This document shows, one piece after another, positions 1 through 10,059 of a stretch of 28,512 nucleotides of DNA (its first letter is position 1; every line of letters starts with the position of its first letter). The notes below the pieces were generated by a model that was not told where the DNA came from, ran no database searches, and worked only from the letters and a program-made list of their open reading frames with translations. The stretch is from Zygnema cylindricum. Its lineage: Eukaryota > Streptophyta > Zygnematophyceae > Zygnematales > Zygnemataceae. The translations under genes were made by a program, and so were the position numbers. Where the stretch lies: assembly GCA_037447655.1 (NCBI GenBank), contig JBBHKE010001014.1, positions 1-28,512 on the forward strand, read 5' to 3'.

Positions 1-453
1 AAGAGAGGGATAAGGGAATGTAAAGAGAGGGAGGGAGGCCAGGGAAAGGTCCTGCAGCAGTGAACAAAGACAAAAATTAAGTCCGTACGAAACGTTTGGT
101 ACAAGAAGTTAGATCTGAAGCAGTTCAATTAGTACGAGATTTTGTGCGGTACGATTTTATATGTACGACTTTGCGTACGGAATCCATGTAAAATATTTTA
201 GGGTTCCTCTGATACGTCACGCCATATATACGTCAGCCTGGGCTACAAAAATAATGAAATAAAAATATAATGCATAAATAAAGTACGAATCTTGACAAAT
301 ATGAATGAGCAAAGGAGAGCCGTCCAAAACTCATTTCGACGGTTGTAGAGCATATTTTTATTGCGCATTATATATGGTACAAAAAACAAAAAAAAGTACA
401 GTTTCCTGGATGTCAACTGCCAGTACGGACAGAATACCTTTCGATGCGGAGGT
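1..453. other. Unclassified GTAC-rich intergenic DNA
   Basis: No convincing gene. The first ~50 bases are a purine-rich GA tract like the larger one at 16740-17480. Between 85 and 290 the tetramer GTAC occurs at least seven times, far more than chance predicts. The 64-residue reading frame at 305-499 runs into the MITE that starts at 454 and has no recognisable motif. Confidence 0.5.
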
Positions 454-671
454 TACACCTTGTATCGCTATTAGCGTTGATATTTTTTTTGCCACTTAAC
501 ACATTTTTTCCCCGTACACACCTGTCCGATTGTGTATCTGACGGTTGCGATTGAAAGTTAAGATTCTCAGCTTCCGATTGGCGGTCTCAAATTGAAAATC
601 AACAAGTGTGTACGGAGAAAATATGTTTTAAGTGGTGAAAAAAATATTAACCCTAATTGGATAACGGTGTA
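454..671 (-). mobile_element. TA-flanked MITE, copy A (218 bp)
   Basis: A complete short element bounded by TACACC at the left and GGTGTA at the right. Inverted arms of about 75-80 bp pass through CGCTATTAG, a GCCACTTAA block and CGTACACA. The central ~65 bp read in the opposite orientation to copies B and C. TA on both sides in each complete copy suggests a TA target duplication, as in Tc1/mariner-derived MITEs; the superfamily is inferred. No coding capacity. Confidence 0.85.
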
Positions 672-1216
672 GTTCATTCGCTGTTCCGCGTTTCTCGGTA
701 TGATCGTACGAATGAAACACAGGCAAGTACAATACCCGTTTTTCAAATAAATACGTACTTTACAGATATTATTTTGCGTACGTAAAAGACTTAAAGTAAT
801 TAAATGGATTATTATTTATTAATCTTTACGCTTCGCTCATTGGTTTCAACAGGACGAGCATTGCGGTTCGCGTTTTTGTCTCGTTGTCGTTTAGCGCGCT
901 TGGAAATTGGACTCGGCACATGCAGTATCGCCACGCGTCCAAAGAAAGCAACAGACTGGCACTGCCGCTACGCGACAATATTGGCGGACGCATTGACGGA
1001 CGGTGTAAGTTTCTGGGTATGAGGACAAAATGTCGGTTGGAAGTTGGAGATGCAGCCGCGCGCGGCGGAGTCTTGGCATACGGACAAATATTGTAAAGCA
1101 AAGGAAATTTGTCGGTTTGTGTGCTGTCTCCCCAGCTGTCATATTTGAAAGAGGAGAGAGGAAGCCAGCAGACAGAAGATTCTACGAATCTCAGTTTTGT
1201 CGGGGACTAAGAAAAG
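672..1216. other. Unclassified region with overlapping short frames
   Basis: Relatively GC-rich at 840-1140, with several overlapping open frames of 70-91 codons on both strands (for example 804-1022 plus, 826-1101 minus). None contains a recognisable domain, and mutual overlap of this kind is expected from high GC rather than from genes. No mobile-element end was recognised. Confidence 0.4.
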
Positions 1217-1410
1217 TACACCGTGAATGGCTATTAGGGTTAATGATTTTCGGCCACTAAAAACATCCCTTTTCCGTACAAAATTGCCCGATTTTCAATT
1301 TGAGACCGCCAATCGGAAACTGAGCATCTTACCTTTCAATCGAAACCGTCAGATCCACAATCGGACAAGTGTGTACGGAGATATGTGGCGAAAAAAACAT
1401 TAACACAGAA
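1217..1410 (+). mobile_element. TA-flanked MITE, copy B (right end lost)
   Basis: The left end matches the family (TACACCGTGAATGGCTATTAG). The centre is in the same orientation as copy C, including GAGACCGCCAATCGGAA and ACAATCGGACAAGTGTG. Similarity stops at ATTAACACAGAAC near 1410, before the expected GGTGTA, so the right terminus is deleted or mutated. Non-coding. Confidence 0.8.
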
Positions 1411-1749
1411 CTGTCGTTTGTGCGTTGTAACAAGTGGGCTGGAACAGTTGAATGGTAAACCGGTTTTAGAGTGGATCACAACTTCTTGAACTGTTCCATG
1501 TTCCGCTGTTCCGTTTAGAAAGGACCAGATTTGGTGAATCGTTTAGAATAAAACATAGTTCAAAAGTAGGTCAAAGTAGGCCCATACAATATGCCTATTG
1601 TATGCAAAACATACAATATGACCTTTAGTAAAATAATAATATTGTATTGGTCGCAAAATGAAAAAAAAAAGTAACAGGGTTGAGTTGCACATCGTTCGAT
1701 AGAGAATTAAACATCATCGGACGGTCGCTGATCAAAGTAGCGATCAAAG
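1411..1749. other. No gene seen; short ATACAATATG repeats
   Basis: AT-rich spacer. CATACAATATG occurs directly and inverted at about 1582-1620 and can form a small hairpin. Nothing coding is supported. Confidence 0.4.
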
Positions 1750-2293
1750 TACACCACGCATCGTTATTAGTGTCAAAGTCGCTAATTTGGGTTCTTAAAA
1801 TTTTGATTTTTTTTTTCAAATAGGATACATGATTTTAATTTTTCCTTGACGTTAATTAAGGTACCCTACAAAATAGCGTAAAGACCGAAAGTACAATAAA
1901 ATATAAATAGTATGGTGTACGGTCGATGTCAGACCGTACATAAATGTACCTTTTCAAGTGAAAACTTTACAAAAAATGAATTAAATTATAGGCGCACGCA
2001 TAAGAACGTGCACTCAAAAACGGGATTAGTCTGACACGTAAACTAGTTTGGACATGTACGGATATTTAAATTTCACGACGGCGTACGATTTCTAATATTT
2101 TGTACGGATACATATATTTAATGTATATAATCGTACGGCGAATATTCCATTTTTGCTGTTCCCAAATTAGCATAATGCCGAAATTAGAATGCACCTTTTA
2201 AAAAAAAAAAATCAAATTCTTAATTAGCATCAATTACGGTAAATTTTCTTCAACACTATTTAAACTTTGGCACTAATAACGATTCGCGGTGTA
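1750..2293. mobile_element. Long TA-element (544 bp), relative of the MITE family
   Basis: Starts TACACCACGCATCGTTATTA and ends with the inverted counterpart (TAATAACGATTCGCGGTGTA), giving terminal repeats of about 29 bp. The inside shares blocks with the element at 24726-25218: GGTGTACGG followed by GTCAGA, and ACGGCGTACGATTT. The larger elements may be closer to the parent of the 218 bp MITEs. No transposase frame is present. Confidence 0.75.
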
Positions 2294-2304
2294 GTTTTTG
2301 GTTG

Positions 2305-2395
2305 GTTTTTGTGGATTTGAATCCACTCTGTACGAAGCACATGGCCTATGCCATTTGTTAGGCTGTCATTGCTCGTCGCCGTGGATTATATCTTA
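2305..2395 (-). mobile_element. Possible tRNA-derived SINE head
   Basis: On the minus strand an A-box-like AGCCTAACAAATGGC (2350-2364) is followed at tRNA-like spacing by a B-box-like GGATTCAAATCC inside a small stem (2311-2327). No complete cloverleaf forms, so this is not a tRNA gene. It could be a SINE head or chance: the T-arm-like palindrome reads similarly on both strands and no clear tail is seen. Confidence 0.3.
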
Positions 2396-2421
2396 TATTT
2401 CCAAATGTACGAATTTTACAA

Positions 2422-2481
2422 GTCCAGTGTGTGGCTAGTCTCCTCCTTGAAATCGAGGGAGGAGACTAGTCATACCCTGGA
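2422..2481. repeat. Hairpin 1 (~24 bp arms)
   Basis: Imperfect inverted repeat around CTAGTCTCCTCC and GGAGGAGACTAG, extended by TCCAG at the left and CTGGA at the right. The left arm resembles the left arm of the hairpin at 2944-2983. Confidence 0.7.
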
Positions 2482-2943
2482 TAGAATGAGGCCTGTTCTC
2501 CATTAGGCGGTCCCAGTAAACATGCGGATACGTCTATTTCTAGTGTTTACTGGCACGGCCTTCCATTATGTTGTGCCAGTAGACATCGTTTCTCAATTAT
2601 GATTGGCGCCACGTAGGTTGGTTTTCAGATTCTTAAAATCTAGAAATATTCTTCAAGGTGAAAATCTATACGCAATATTTGTACAAGTGGAGGTAGTTAA
2701 TGACTCGTTTGCGACCAGATTTTAATTTTGAAATTGAAAATCAAAATTTCGGAACGGAATGTCAAAAAGGTGCCGCAAACTTTTAAGGTCAGCGGATGTC
2801 AAAAGGAGCGTGCGAAGATATTTCGGTTGACCTGCATAGACCGTGGCGGGAGGCACATGGCGTGTACGACGTGTTCGATTCAAATTGCCTGTTCGTGGTG
2901 GATTTTTTTTCTAATTTTCACATGTACCAATGGTACGCGACCA
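2482..2943. other. Unclassified, contains CCAGTA(A/G)ACA inverted repeats
   Basis: CCAGTAAACA, its inverse TGTTTACTGG and CCAGTAGACA occur between 2512 and 2585, and CCAGTAGACA recurs near 3069. Frames at 2728-2949 and 2796-2999 overlap in different phases and show no domain. No gene supported. Confidence 0.4.
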
Positions 2944-2983
2944 GTGTGAAGAAACTCTCCTCCCGAGGAGAGTCTTTTCACAC
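2944..2983. repeat. Hairpin 2 (19 bp arms)
   Basis: GTGTGAAGAAACTCTCCTC pairs with GAGGAGAGTCTTTTCACAC with two mismatches and a two-base loop. It is preceded by CCA, like hairpin 1, and shares CTCTCCTCC or a close variant with it. Confidence 0.7.
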
Positions 2984-3620
2984 AAGACGATGTACGTGAT
3001 TGCTTCGCGAATCTAAAAAAGTGAAAAATCCAACGGTCGACATTTACGCCTATAATATTGGAGCCATCCAGTAGACATGTTTCTGTTGTTTTTGAAAGCT
3101 TTGTCTTCAGTATATAGAACTGTGAGGGAAGCCTAAGTACTTAGAATATTTTGGTGTAGTTTTAAATGTAATACTTACCTTAAATAGTGTGATAGTAGAA
3201 TGTTTTCTCAAAGAGTATTAGTACGGTCACATATACACCCGTCGGGTTTTTAGACAGTGCAGGAAATGCGGAATGGTCATGGCCACATGTCATCTATCGG
3301 ACGACCGAATTCGTCGAATCGGGCGGACGGAAATTAAACCGGATATTTGGGAACACTGATACCAAATGACAAATACCAAACGTTGGTTCGCATCAGATTA
3401 ACGACAGGAATTCTGGGGGGGACCACAGATGACAAGGAGCTTCGTAAGCTTCCCAAATAGTCGTACAAGTTTACCACAGAAGGTTGGAAGTATCTGAGGT
3501 TACTGAATAAGCAAGCAACATTATATGTACGACATCATATTTTAAATACCTAAAGAGATTATTTTTGTAGCGTAGCGCTTTAGAAAATAGTGTTTCACTA
3601 TTCACTTTCACGCAAGTTGG
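2984..3620. other. No gene or element recognised
   Basis: Both strands were read without finding a coding frame of interest. ACCTTAAATAGTGTGATAG at about 3178 resembles an internal block of the long TA-elements (TTAAATAGTGTGGTGTACGG at 24881; CCTTAAATAGTG at 18605), so an eroded copy may lie here. Confidence 0.35.
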
Positions 3621-4154
3621 AAATAGGTTTTTGGAAGTACACCAGTGTACCTTGTTGTACTATAGTACAGTACTACTCTTCAGGGTAATAACATCTGATT
3701 GGCTAATGGACAGTAGATGCTCTCTCAGAGTATAAAGATTAGGACTTAGAAATATTTTTGTATCCAGTTTTGAGATAAGGAAACCAAAAGGCAATTTTTG
3801 GGAAACTTGTTGGTCTTGTATCTTATGGTCTACTGAATCAATTTGGCTGTAACTTTGGGAGTTAATAATATGTATGTTGAGGTTCTTATGTGTTGAGTTT
3901 TGTGTTAATTGGATCTGTGAGTCAGGATATATAGTGTGGTAAAGTTCAGTAAAACTGTGAAGTGTTAGAGTGGTGAATTACAGTGTTTTGTGAGGACTTC
4001 TTGAAAAGCTTCTGCTTAAGCTATGTCTACGTCTACCACTACTGGTGCAGCTCTATCTACACCAGTTGTCATAGAACAACAGTTTTATCATGTTTCGTCT
4101 GACAAAAAAATAAAAAATGGTACGAATCTGTTTAAATTGTATGGCGTCCAGTAA
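3620..4154 (+). pseudogene. Possible retroelement leader with gag-like start
   Basis: A TATA-like box (GTATAAAG, ~3731) is followed by untranslated-looking sequence containing GGACTTAGAAATATTTT, similar to GGACTTAGAATATTTTAG at about 12433. An ATG at 4023 opens a 43-residue frame, Ser/Thr-rich at first (MSTSTTTGAALSTP) and then containing KKIKNGTNLFK, before a stop at 4154. A low-complexity N-terminus followed by a NGTN motif is what Copia gag proteins often show, so a decayed gag start is the favoured reading. No primer-binding site or second LTR was found, and a short host exon cannot be excluded. Confidence 0.3.
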
Positions 4155-4216
4155 ATAACCCCACTTTTCCTCTAATGGAAGTTCACCCTGAGTGCTTTTT
4201 CAAAAACGCCTATTAG

Positions 4217-4385
4217 TAGTGATGGGTATCGAGGGCCCCATGCCAATATTCGATATGTACCAAATTTTGGTTACCTGATAATAGATGTATCGCTTCGATA
4301 TATCGAGGAGGTGAATATCGCAATATTTATGCGATACACCGGCCGATAATTCAATATATTTTCTACCGCGATATATCAAAGTGGA
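4217..4385 (+). mobile_element. hAT-like terminal fragment rich in GATATATCG
   Basis: Begins TAGTGATGGGTATCGAGG, close to TAGTGTTGGGTATCGAGG at the start of the element at 25217. Degenerate CGATAT/GATATATC palindromes follow, as in that element. A decayed hAT transposase C-terminus lies ~190 bp downstream on the same strand, so this may be the left end of the same element. No matching right end was found. Confidence 0.55.
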
Positions 4386-4570
4386 CGCTAGGCAGAGGTC
4401 ACAAACGGTTAACCTAAACCGTAACCGACTGTTACTTGACAGCCCGCGTTAGATTCGGGACGTATTTGCTTGCCAAATTTGGGGGCAGGGCCGATTCGGG
4501 TGGGTGATTAAAAAGAAAAATAAAAAAAATCGGTTATTGTTGAGCAAGCAAAAAACAAAAAAAAAAGGTT

Positions 4571-5095
4571 TTGTATAGTCAATACAATCCAACATTATTA
4601 TCGAAAACCGAAATTGAAAGCGCAAGGGTAAAATTTCGGGAACTTCCAAATGACCTCGGTGATGACGTTGATTCCAGTAGTCCTCAACGTATAAGAAAAA
4701 AAGAAAAACATCGCAAAGTATGGATAGTTTCCACAATATTTTTGGTGAGAGCAATGACGAAAATGAGGTTTTTTATTACAACCGGCAAAAAAACGCTCGT
4801 TAATGACGAATTGAAACGTTATTTTGTTTTAAAATTAACCAGCGACAAAAGATTGAACTTTACAATACTTGAATGGTGGAAAAACAATTCAAAGGTATGT
4901 ACGAAAGTTGGAGGATTTCTTATTCTAGCTTGTGTCGCTAGATCTGTTTTAGCTATTCCAGCTTCTAGTTTCATATCCAAATGCAATTTTTCGGATGCCA
5001 GGAACACGATCACAAAGAAGAAGAGCTCAATAGCTGCTTTAATTATTAGTAATCTTTTTTGTGTTAGATCCAACGAAGACCTTTTAAACGCTTAG
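4571..5095 (+). pseudogene. hAT transposase C-terminal remnant
   Basis: The frame encodes 174 residues ending at TAG 5093-5095. Residues ~80-170 fit the hAT family C-terminal dimerisation domain: DELKRYF, then FTILEWWKNNS, then ARSVLAIPASSF, then a Ser/Asn/Phe-rich stretch and TKKKSSIAALI. These correspond to the family's ExxxYL, FDxLxWWK, ARDxLAIPAS and RssL blocks. The usual SExxFS is degraded (SKCNFSDA) and extra residues separate WWKNNS from the ARD-like block. The zinc finger and the DDE-containing RNase H fold expected upstream are absent, so the protein cannot act as a transposase. The first ~75 residues are not recognised and the ATG is probably incidental. An exapted hAT-domain protein is possible but unlikely given the damage. 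Confidence 0.7.
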
Positions 5096-5741
5096 TTTTT
5101 ATTTGTTTTCTAAATATTGTTATTTTTTTAGTATAATTATATTGTTTATTTTTTCTTTTAAATTTTTGTTGTATTTTACAATTTTTTTATTTTTTATCTT
5201 TTTTTTTTAAACTGTAATGTTTATGTTTAAAAACATAGTATTTATACCAAATTTAGATTTATGAATTTTGTCTAATTTTTAAGTTTGAGGTTGAGAATTT
5301 TTATATAGAGTCAAAAATAGGACGTGGATTTCTTTGTTGTGATTTGTTTATTTCTATATTTGATATTACAAAAGAATTTTTATTTTTTTTCCCATCAAAA
5401 TGTGTTTTTTGCTAGTTAATTATCCATGTAAAAAACTAAGATTTTTTTTAAAGCATACATAATATAAACTTTACCTTTTTTGCATAATTCATAACATATT
5501 ATTGTAGTTGAATAAAAACCGTCCAAAAATTGTAGCGAAAAAATTAATTTTGCGAGAGAATAAACATTAATGTGAAATTTTGAACATTAATCTAAGAGAT
5601 ACTAGCAAAATTAGGAAAAAATCTCGTGGGGGAGGTGACTGCTAAGGGAAAATATATATTCGTCTAGAGAGATTGCAAAAAGACAAAAGAGTAAAAAGAA
5701 AAGGTATACAAACTGTTTTTTTGCAAAGGTAGCTTTATCAC
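5096..5741. other. AT-rich spacer, no gene seen
   Basis: Runs of T and A dominate, especially 5100-5220. It may be the 3' non-coding part of the hAT element, but no terminal repeat was found to close it. Confidence 0.45.
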
Positions 5742-5800
5742 TACACCGCTCATTGTTATTGGTGTTAATAAGTTGCTACTATTTATAGCCAAAAATCACA
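5742..5800 (+). mobile_element. Isolated left end of a TA-element
   Basis: TACACCGCTCATTGTTATTG followed by GTGTTAAT matches the family's terminal repeat (TACACCGTGAATCGCTATTA then GCGTTAAT) with several changes. No inverted partner was found downstream, so this is a fragment or a diverged copy whose right end is unrecognisable. Confidence 0.4.
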
Positions 5801-6072
5801 AAATAGAGTTAACAACGTTTTGTAAAAACGTGGACTACAACCTGCCACGTCTGTTTGCGTTGAATGTAAAATTAAAGGTTTTTGGTAAGCATTTTTTAGG
5901 TCTGAAAATGTAAAACCGATTAAATGTCGGTTAACATCGGATGGTTTTTATTCAAGTCGACGTTCAGAATAACCGTTTTGGCGTTTTTGGACATTGTGTC
6001 ACCAGGTGCTACGATTACATGATTTGCACGACACCCGGAGACAAGTCCAAAAGTAATAGGCGTCCCCTCCAT
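5801..6072. other. Unclassified spacer before the LTR
   Basis: No gene. CACCCGGAGA near 6033 resembles CACCGGAGA near 15358 upstream of the second LTR copy, so the LTR may begin further left than annotated. Confidence 0.35.
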
Positions 6073-6473
6073 GGCCATGTCGTACAATGGCCGTACAAAA
6101 AGTACATCGGAAGTTGTACTTTCTTGTACAATACTGTCTTTTGATTAGATCCGTACATCAGTTGTAAGGGGTTTAGAGAGGGGTTATAGGACTTCGAGTT
6201 TTTTCTCGTAGATAGCCGCCTCTATCTCTCCCTCTTAGAGCTTGTATAAAAATTGGCATCTTTGCCATTTGATAATTATTCGCCTGGCAAGGCGTTTTTG
6301 GTGATTCCTTTTGCATAGGGCTCAGGGGAGTCCAACCATTGTAAAAGAGAAGGCAACTAGAATCTACACCTACTTGGGAGGCAGTTGATTTTAAAAGAAG
6401 AAGGGTATTTTTGATTATCCTAAAGGCTTCAAGTAAGTTGTAGTTTTTGTGCACCTATGGAGATCACAGAATT
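6073..6473 (+). mobile_element. Copia-family LTR, plus strand (copy 1)
   Basis: A 38-base stretch at 6073-6110 is identical to 15415-15452. Further blocks follow in the same order in both copies: GGTTTAGRG, TTTTTGGTGATTC, CTCAGGGGAGTC, and a 3' end reading TCACAGAATT. Reverse-complement copies lie at 7610-7790, 9827-10045 and 11478-11840. The leader after it (GCCCACCC, then TATTGGGAAAC) is shared with the minus-strand element. The exact 5' boundary is uncertain and no standard tRNA-Met primer site was recognised. Confidence 0.7.
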
Positions 6474-6579
6474 GCAAGTTAGCCCACCCTCCTAGGTGCC
6501 CATTTTAAACGGAACACGATTTATCTATTGGGAAACGATGATGACACGTGCATTGCGTGAAAAACGGTATTGGTGAATA

Positions 6580-7360
6580 GTAAGTTGACAAGTGAGGCGT
6601 CCACCTCTGACAACTCCACTAGGGTTTAACAGAGTCAAATTTTCATGGATATCATCTGATCCCACGAAGAAGGCACATGAGGGGGAAAAGAGTGTGTCGC
6701 AGAAAAGAAAGGAACCAACCACTCCCATTGCTCCATCTATAAAAACACTGATATTAAAAAATGACGAGAATGATTCACAACCATAGATCTAGAAGAACAT
6801 GGCAACAACGCACTTCATCCTGATACATCTCACTCAGGGTTTGCGGACATCTCGTCTTCACATAGTGGCGGCTGCGGATCTGTGGTTAACATTGGTGGAT
6901 ATTTACAGAAGCAGTACCATTCAAAAGCAACAGTTGGCTGAACATAAACATAATGCATATACTTATAAAAGGGGGAAGATGCTGGACTATTGCAACGATT
7001 TGGCATCTTTGTATATGCGGGTGGAGAGTGCTGGTTGGATAGGAACCACGAAAGCAAAGGTCAATACCTAGATCATGAAGCTTCCTGCAATTACAAGAAT
7101 ATGGTGAATTAGGTGCACGATCCGGATGACAGCCTCTGGATCTAGAGCCCGATTTTAAGAATGATCCTTCTTTGACAAGACACCATTGAGATTTGAACAA
7201 GAGCAAAAAGCGTCCAAGCTTTGGCTGCCTCAACAGATTGGTGGAATAAGGATCTGAATAAACCTTATGGAGATGTTCGTGGAGGCGGAAATCAGCCTTG
7301 AGGACTGAGGACTCCCAAAAGACTCTGCCATTTTTGCAACAAACTTGGTCACTACTGAAA
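6580..7360 (+). pseudogene. Copia-type gag remnant
   Basis: Decayed gag of the LTR family upstream of it. A frame at 6799-7071 contains ADLWLTLVDIYRSS, HNAYTYKRGKMLDYCNDL and, after its stop, IMKLPAITRIW, which fit the UBN2/gag-polypeptide pattern (xWxxL..xY, an Lxxl helix, then LxxLP). A CCHC-like zinc knuckle CHFCNKLGHY follows near 7330 in another frame, then a stop and no final Cys. Gag would coat retrotransposon RNA in cytoplasmic particles. At least two stops and a frame change show that it is dead. The same residues (HAYVYKGGRF) recur in the minus-strand relative near 11000, confirming that the two belong to one family. Confidence 0.65.
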
Positions 7361-7609
7361 TTCTATGGGTTCCATTTCCTCACAAAAATCGCAGATCCAA
7401 AGAAGCTTATCTAGATAGTGCCGACTCCAAGTTGATACAAACCTGAATGACTGACACCCTTCCAGTCAGAACCCCAATACAACTTCACCCCTATGAAAGA
7501 AGACTTTCTCTGTGCTCAGTTTCACCACATAATGCAAAGCTTGAACATGTGTTTTGGACAACATTCCCCACTTTGACTTTCCCTTAGAAATGCCGCTACC
7601 CTGGAAGGC
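7361..7609. other. Decayed retroelement interior
   Basis: Follows the zinc knuckle without an open frame. No protease, integrase or reverse transcriptase motif was recognised. Confidence 0.35.
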
Positions 7610-7790
7610 AAAAACTTAGACCGACTACATTCTTCTGTAGCGTGGACTCCATTGATTCCGGAGCAAAAAAAAAGAGTGAATTTGCTCCAATGAGCATTAA
7701 GTTATGGCTGGCCAAAGATGGCCTATAAATACACATGCACTTTGGGAGAGTGGCGAAAACCTAAATTTTACCAATTCCTAAACTCTCTCT
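7610..7790 (-). mobile_element. Inverted partial LTR of the same family
   Basis: Read on the minus strand it matches the core of the LTR at 15560-15665: TATA-like TATTTATAGG, GGCCAGCCATAA (GGCCGGCCATAA there), GAGCAAATT, and AATCAATGGAGTC. It lies opposite to copy 1, so it is not that copy's 3' LTR. Either a separate insertion or an inversion explains it. Confidence 0.6.
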
Positions 7791-7805
7791 CTGAATCTAC
7801 TACTA

Positions 7806-8350
7806 CAATGCCAATCGCTATTACCGTATAAGTTTCGTTAGCGTGTATGAAAAATTAGAGTGGTTTACGCTAATTAAGAATTTGAAAATTTCGAAAAAAA
7901 CACATACATTCTAATTGTTTTATATTTCTAATTTGGGTTTTTGAAAAAATAAATGTCGGTCGCAAAAATGTTTACATTAATATAAGTACCCGTACAAATT
8001 TTTATGAAATTGTACGTCATCAAATAAAAGATTCACACGTACACGTGAAAATATTTTACCGCGGTTAAGCGTTGGCGCTACGCCGTAAAGCGTACATTTT
8101 TTTTCCAGTTCCAAGATGCGTGATTTGTACGGTTGTAATGTTTAACAAACGCTTGTTGTAAAAAAATTTGGTCCCTTGTCCGTTGTATCTCGATACTGTA
8201 CGTTAATAAGGGTTCTTTACGCTAATACTGTTGCGATGCTTTGTTTTATTAGAGTGAATTAATGCTAATATGTGTGTTAACTCTAAAATGGTTGCGCTCC
8301 CATCTGTATCTTTGGCTTCTGACCGGTATTAGCGTTAATGTTATAATGTA
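7806..8350. mobile_element. Probable degenerate long TA-element
   Basis: TACAATGCCAATCGCTATTA at the left and the reverse complement of CGGTATTAGCGTTAATG...TAATGTA at the right share CGCTA(T/A)TACCG as inverted ends. Length (~545 bp) and internal GTACG-rich character resemble the element at 1750-2293. The ends are diverged, so this remains tentative. Confidence 0.35.
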
Positions 8351-9000
8351 TTAAAGTAAACTCTTATTCTAAATTGGTCCAAAATGAACAATCTCGACAA
8401 CCACCTCGTCTCAAGCATATTGTGATTGGTCGCCCATGATTACACGTGGACAATTTTGTATCCACGCAAACATTACGGCACCAGCAAAACGTGACACAAA
8501 CCGCCTGCCATACCTGCCGCCATACCAAAATCGATCCATACATACAATTAGCTGACTCTTTTATAAAAATCGCCCGTCGCCTACCACGTGCATACTCCCT
8601 CTCTAAAAACTGACGCAATTTTTGAAAGTTTCGTGCTTTGTTTCTGTTGTCTATAACATTTTGATAATTCATTGACACGCAAATTATTAAAATTCAAATT
8701 TTGAAAACCGAAAGTTTGGAGAATGGTTTCTCTATTTCTTGTATTTTATTTTAATTTGTATTTGGTATATATATTCGGCGATCGGTTCAGCAATGGCACT
8801 GTCTTTTCACATTCTCCGATTACTTTGGCATTTGCATCTCTATAATTTGCTTTATATCATTTTTTTGCCAAAATTTTTTCTTTATTATTGCAAATATGTG
8901 GCTTATTACTTCCCATATTACCACTTTTTTTGGGCCGAAAAACACAACTACGGCCGGATTATTGCCACCTCTAGCCAAAGAGGACATGGATTGTAACAAA
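8351..9000. other. Unclassified; two unrecognised reading frames
   Basis: A 104-residue minus frame (8364-8678) and an 85-residue hydrophobic plus frame (8739-8996) are open, but neither has a recognised motif or clear gene signals. The plus frame's hydrophobicity mainly reflects T-rich sequence. A gene here is not supported. Confidence 0.35.
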
Positions 9001-9237
9001 ACCTAAGGACCCGACCCACCAAGTGAAGAAATGGGATCACCCGACGTGGACCCCCTTGTGGAAGGCGCTACTATCAGAGATTTGGACTCACCGTGTGATA
9101 CATACGGTAACGTCTCGAATGCGATCCTAAAAATTCAGCAAGATTTAAGGAAGATTACTCAACTTCGAGAAATCAATTGGATGATCGCTGATTTCCGAAG
9201 AATGGAAACGAAGGGCTCATCCCGAGGACAATGAAGA
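9001..9237 (+). pseudogene. Coding-like fragment, unknown protein
   Basis: From TAA at 9003 the frame reads an acidic, proline-containing stretch (PPSEEMGSPDVDPLVEG) followed by about 40 residues with heptad-like hydrophobic spacing (AILKIQQDLRKI, INWMIADFRRME), ending with a stop at 9232-9234. The balanced amino-acid composition differs from the low-complexity frames nearby, which suggests a former coding region. A retroelement gag or a fragment of a host exon are both possible. No domain was recognised. Confidence 0.3.
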
Positions 9238-9826
9238 AGTTTCCGCAACATTTTACAGGGAAATAGCGTACAACTAAGAGTTTTTACCATTCATTTTTAC
9301 CTTTATATAGCAAACCCCGGTTGCCTAATTTGTGTGTCGCTATTTGGCATTGTTTGTAATTTAATTAGACATATTGAATAATTTATATTTGATTATATTT
9401 TCCTCATATTTAATGTTTGCATATGCCCAATTATTCCCCCCCCCTCCCTCGTGTCGTTATGATGTGTGGTTCTGCAACGTCGTCCAATTAGTTTTTGTTA
9501 TGACTTCAATACAATGAACATGTAACCACATAGTGTCGTTGCTTCAATGTGGTGAACGAAAGGCTACTTCAATGGACTGTTGGCAAATGTTGGTGAAATC
9601 AAAAAGGCGGGGACAATGGCGTCATAGCCTCAACGTTGGAAGTTTCGAAAAAATAATTCGTGCCGGTTAAAAGTGTAGTCGTCACTAAAATATAACGTAT
9701 GCGGGTCTGTACTCGGATAATTGAATTCCAGTTAAGTGGGGAAGAGGCGATCCTTGCTGGATAGATTGGAGAGCATCGGGGTCGTTCCAAATGTCCTTCC
9801 GTCTAGCCCCTATGGGCCCCTGCTGA
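9238..9826. other. No gene recognised
   Basis: Contains a C-rich run at 9437-9445 and the near-repeated phrases ACTTCAATACAATGAAC and CTTCAATGTGGTGAAC (9504-9556). A 63-residue minus frame (9599-9790) has no recognisable motif. Confidence 0.35.
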
Positions 9827-10045
9827 AATTCTGTGACCTCCATTGGTCCACAAATTGTCCAGCTTATATGAAGCCTTTAGGATAATATTTGCAGTTTTTA
9901 CTTTTCCCAAGTGACGACACGTGTCCCAAGTGTGAATGAACCGTGAACTCCCAACTTCACTGTCACACTAATTTCGGTAAGTATTGAACCGAACTCAACC
10001 AAAAATAGCTTAAGTCCTGAACAGCTCTCTCTCACAGCTGAGGCA
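9827..10045 (-). mobile_element. 3' LTR of the minus-strand Copia remnant (shortened)
   Basis: On the minus strand it ends CCAATGGAGGTCACAGAATT, like the other LTR copies. AAATATTATCCTAAAGGCTT, CATATAAGC and, further in, GGACTTAAGCTA are also shared. It is shorter than the partner at 11478-11840, so internal LTR sequence has been lost. The protease frame stops just inside it. Confidence 0.6.
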
Positions 10046-10059
10046 TAAAGAGGACTAAA

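Noticed and set aside
826-1142. Overlapping frames on both strands as genes
   Set aside because: Four overlapping frames in a GC-rich patch with no shared domain, splice signals or conserved motif.
5096-5741. Right terminal repeat of the hAT remnant
   Set aside because: No sequence resembling CGATACCCA(A/T)CACTA was found downstream of the transposase fragment.
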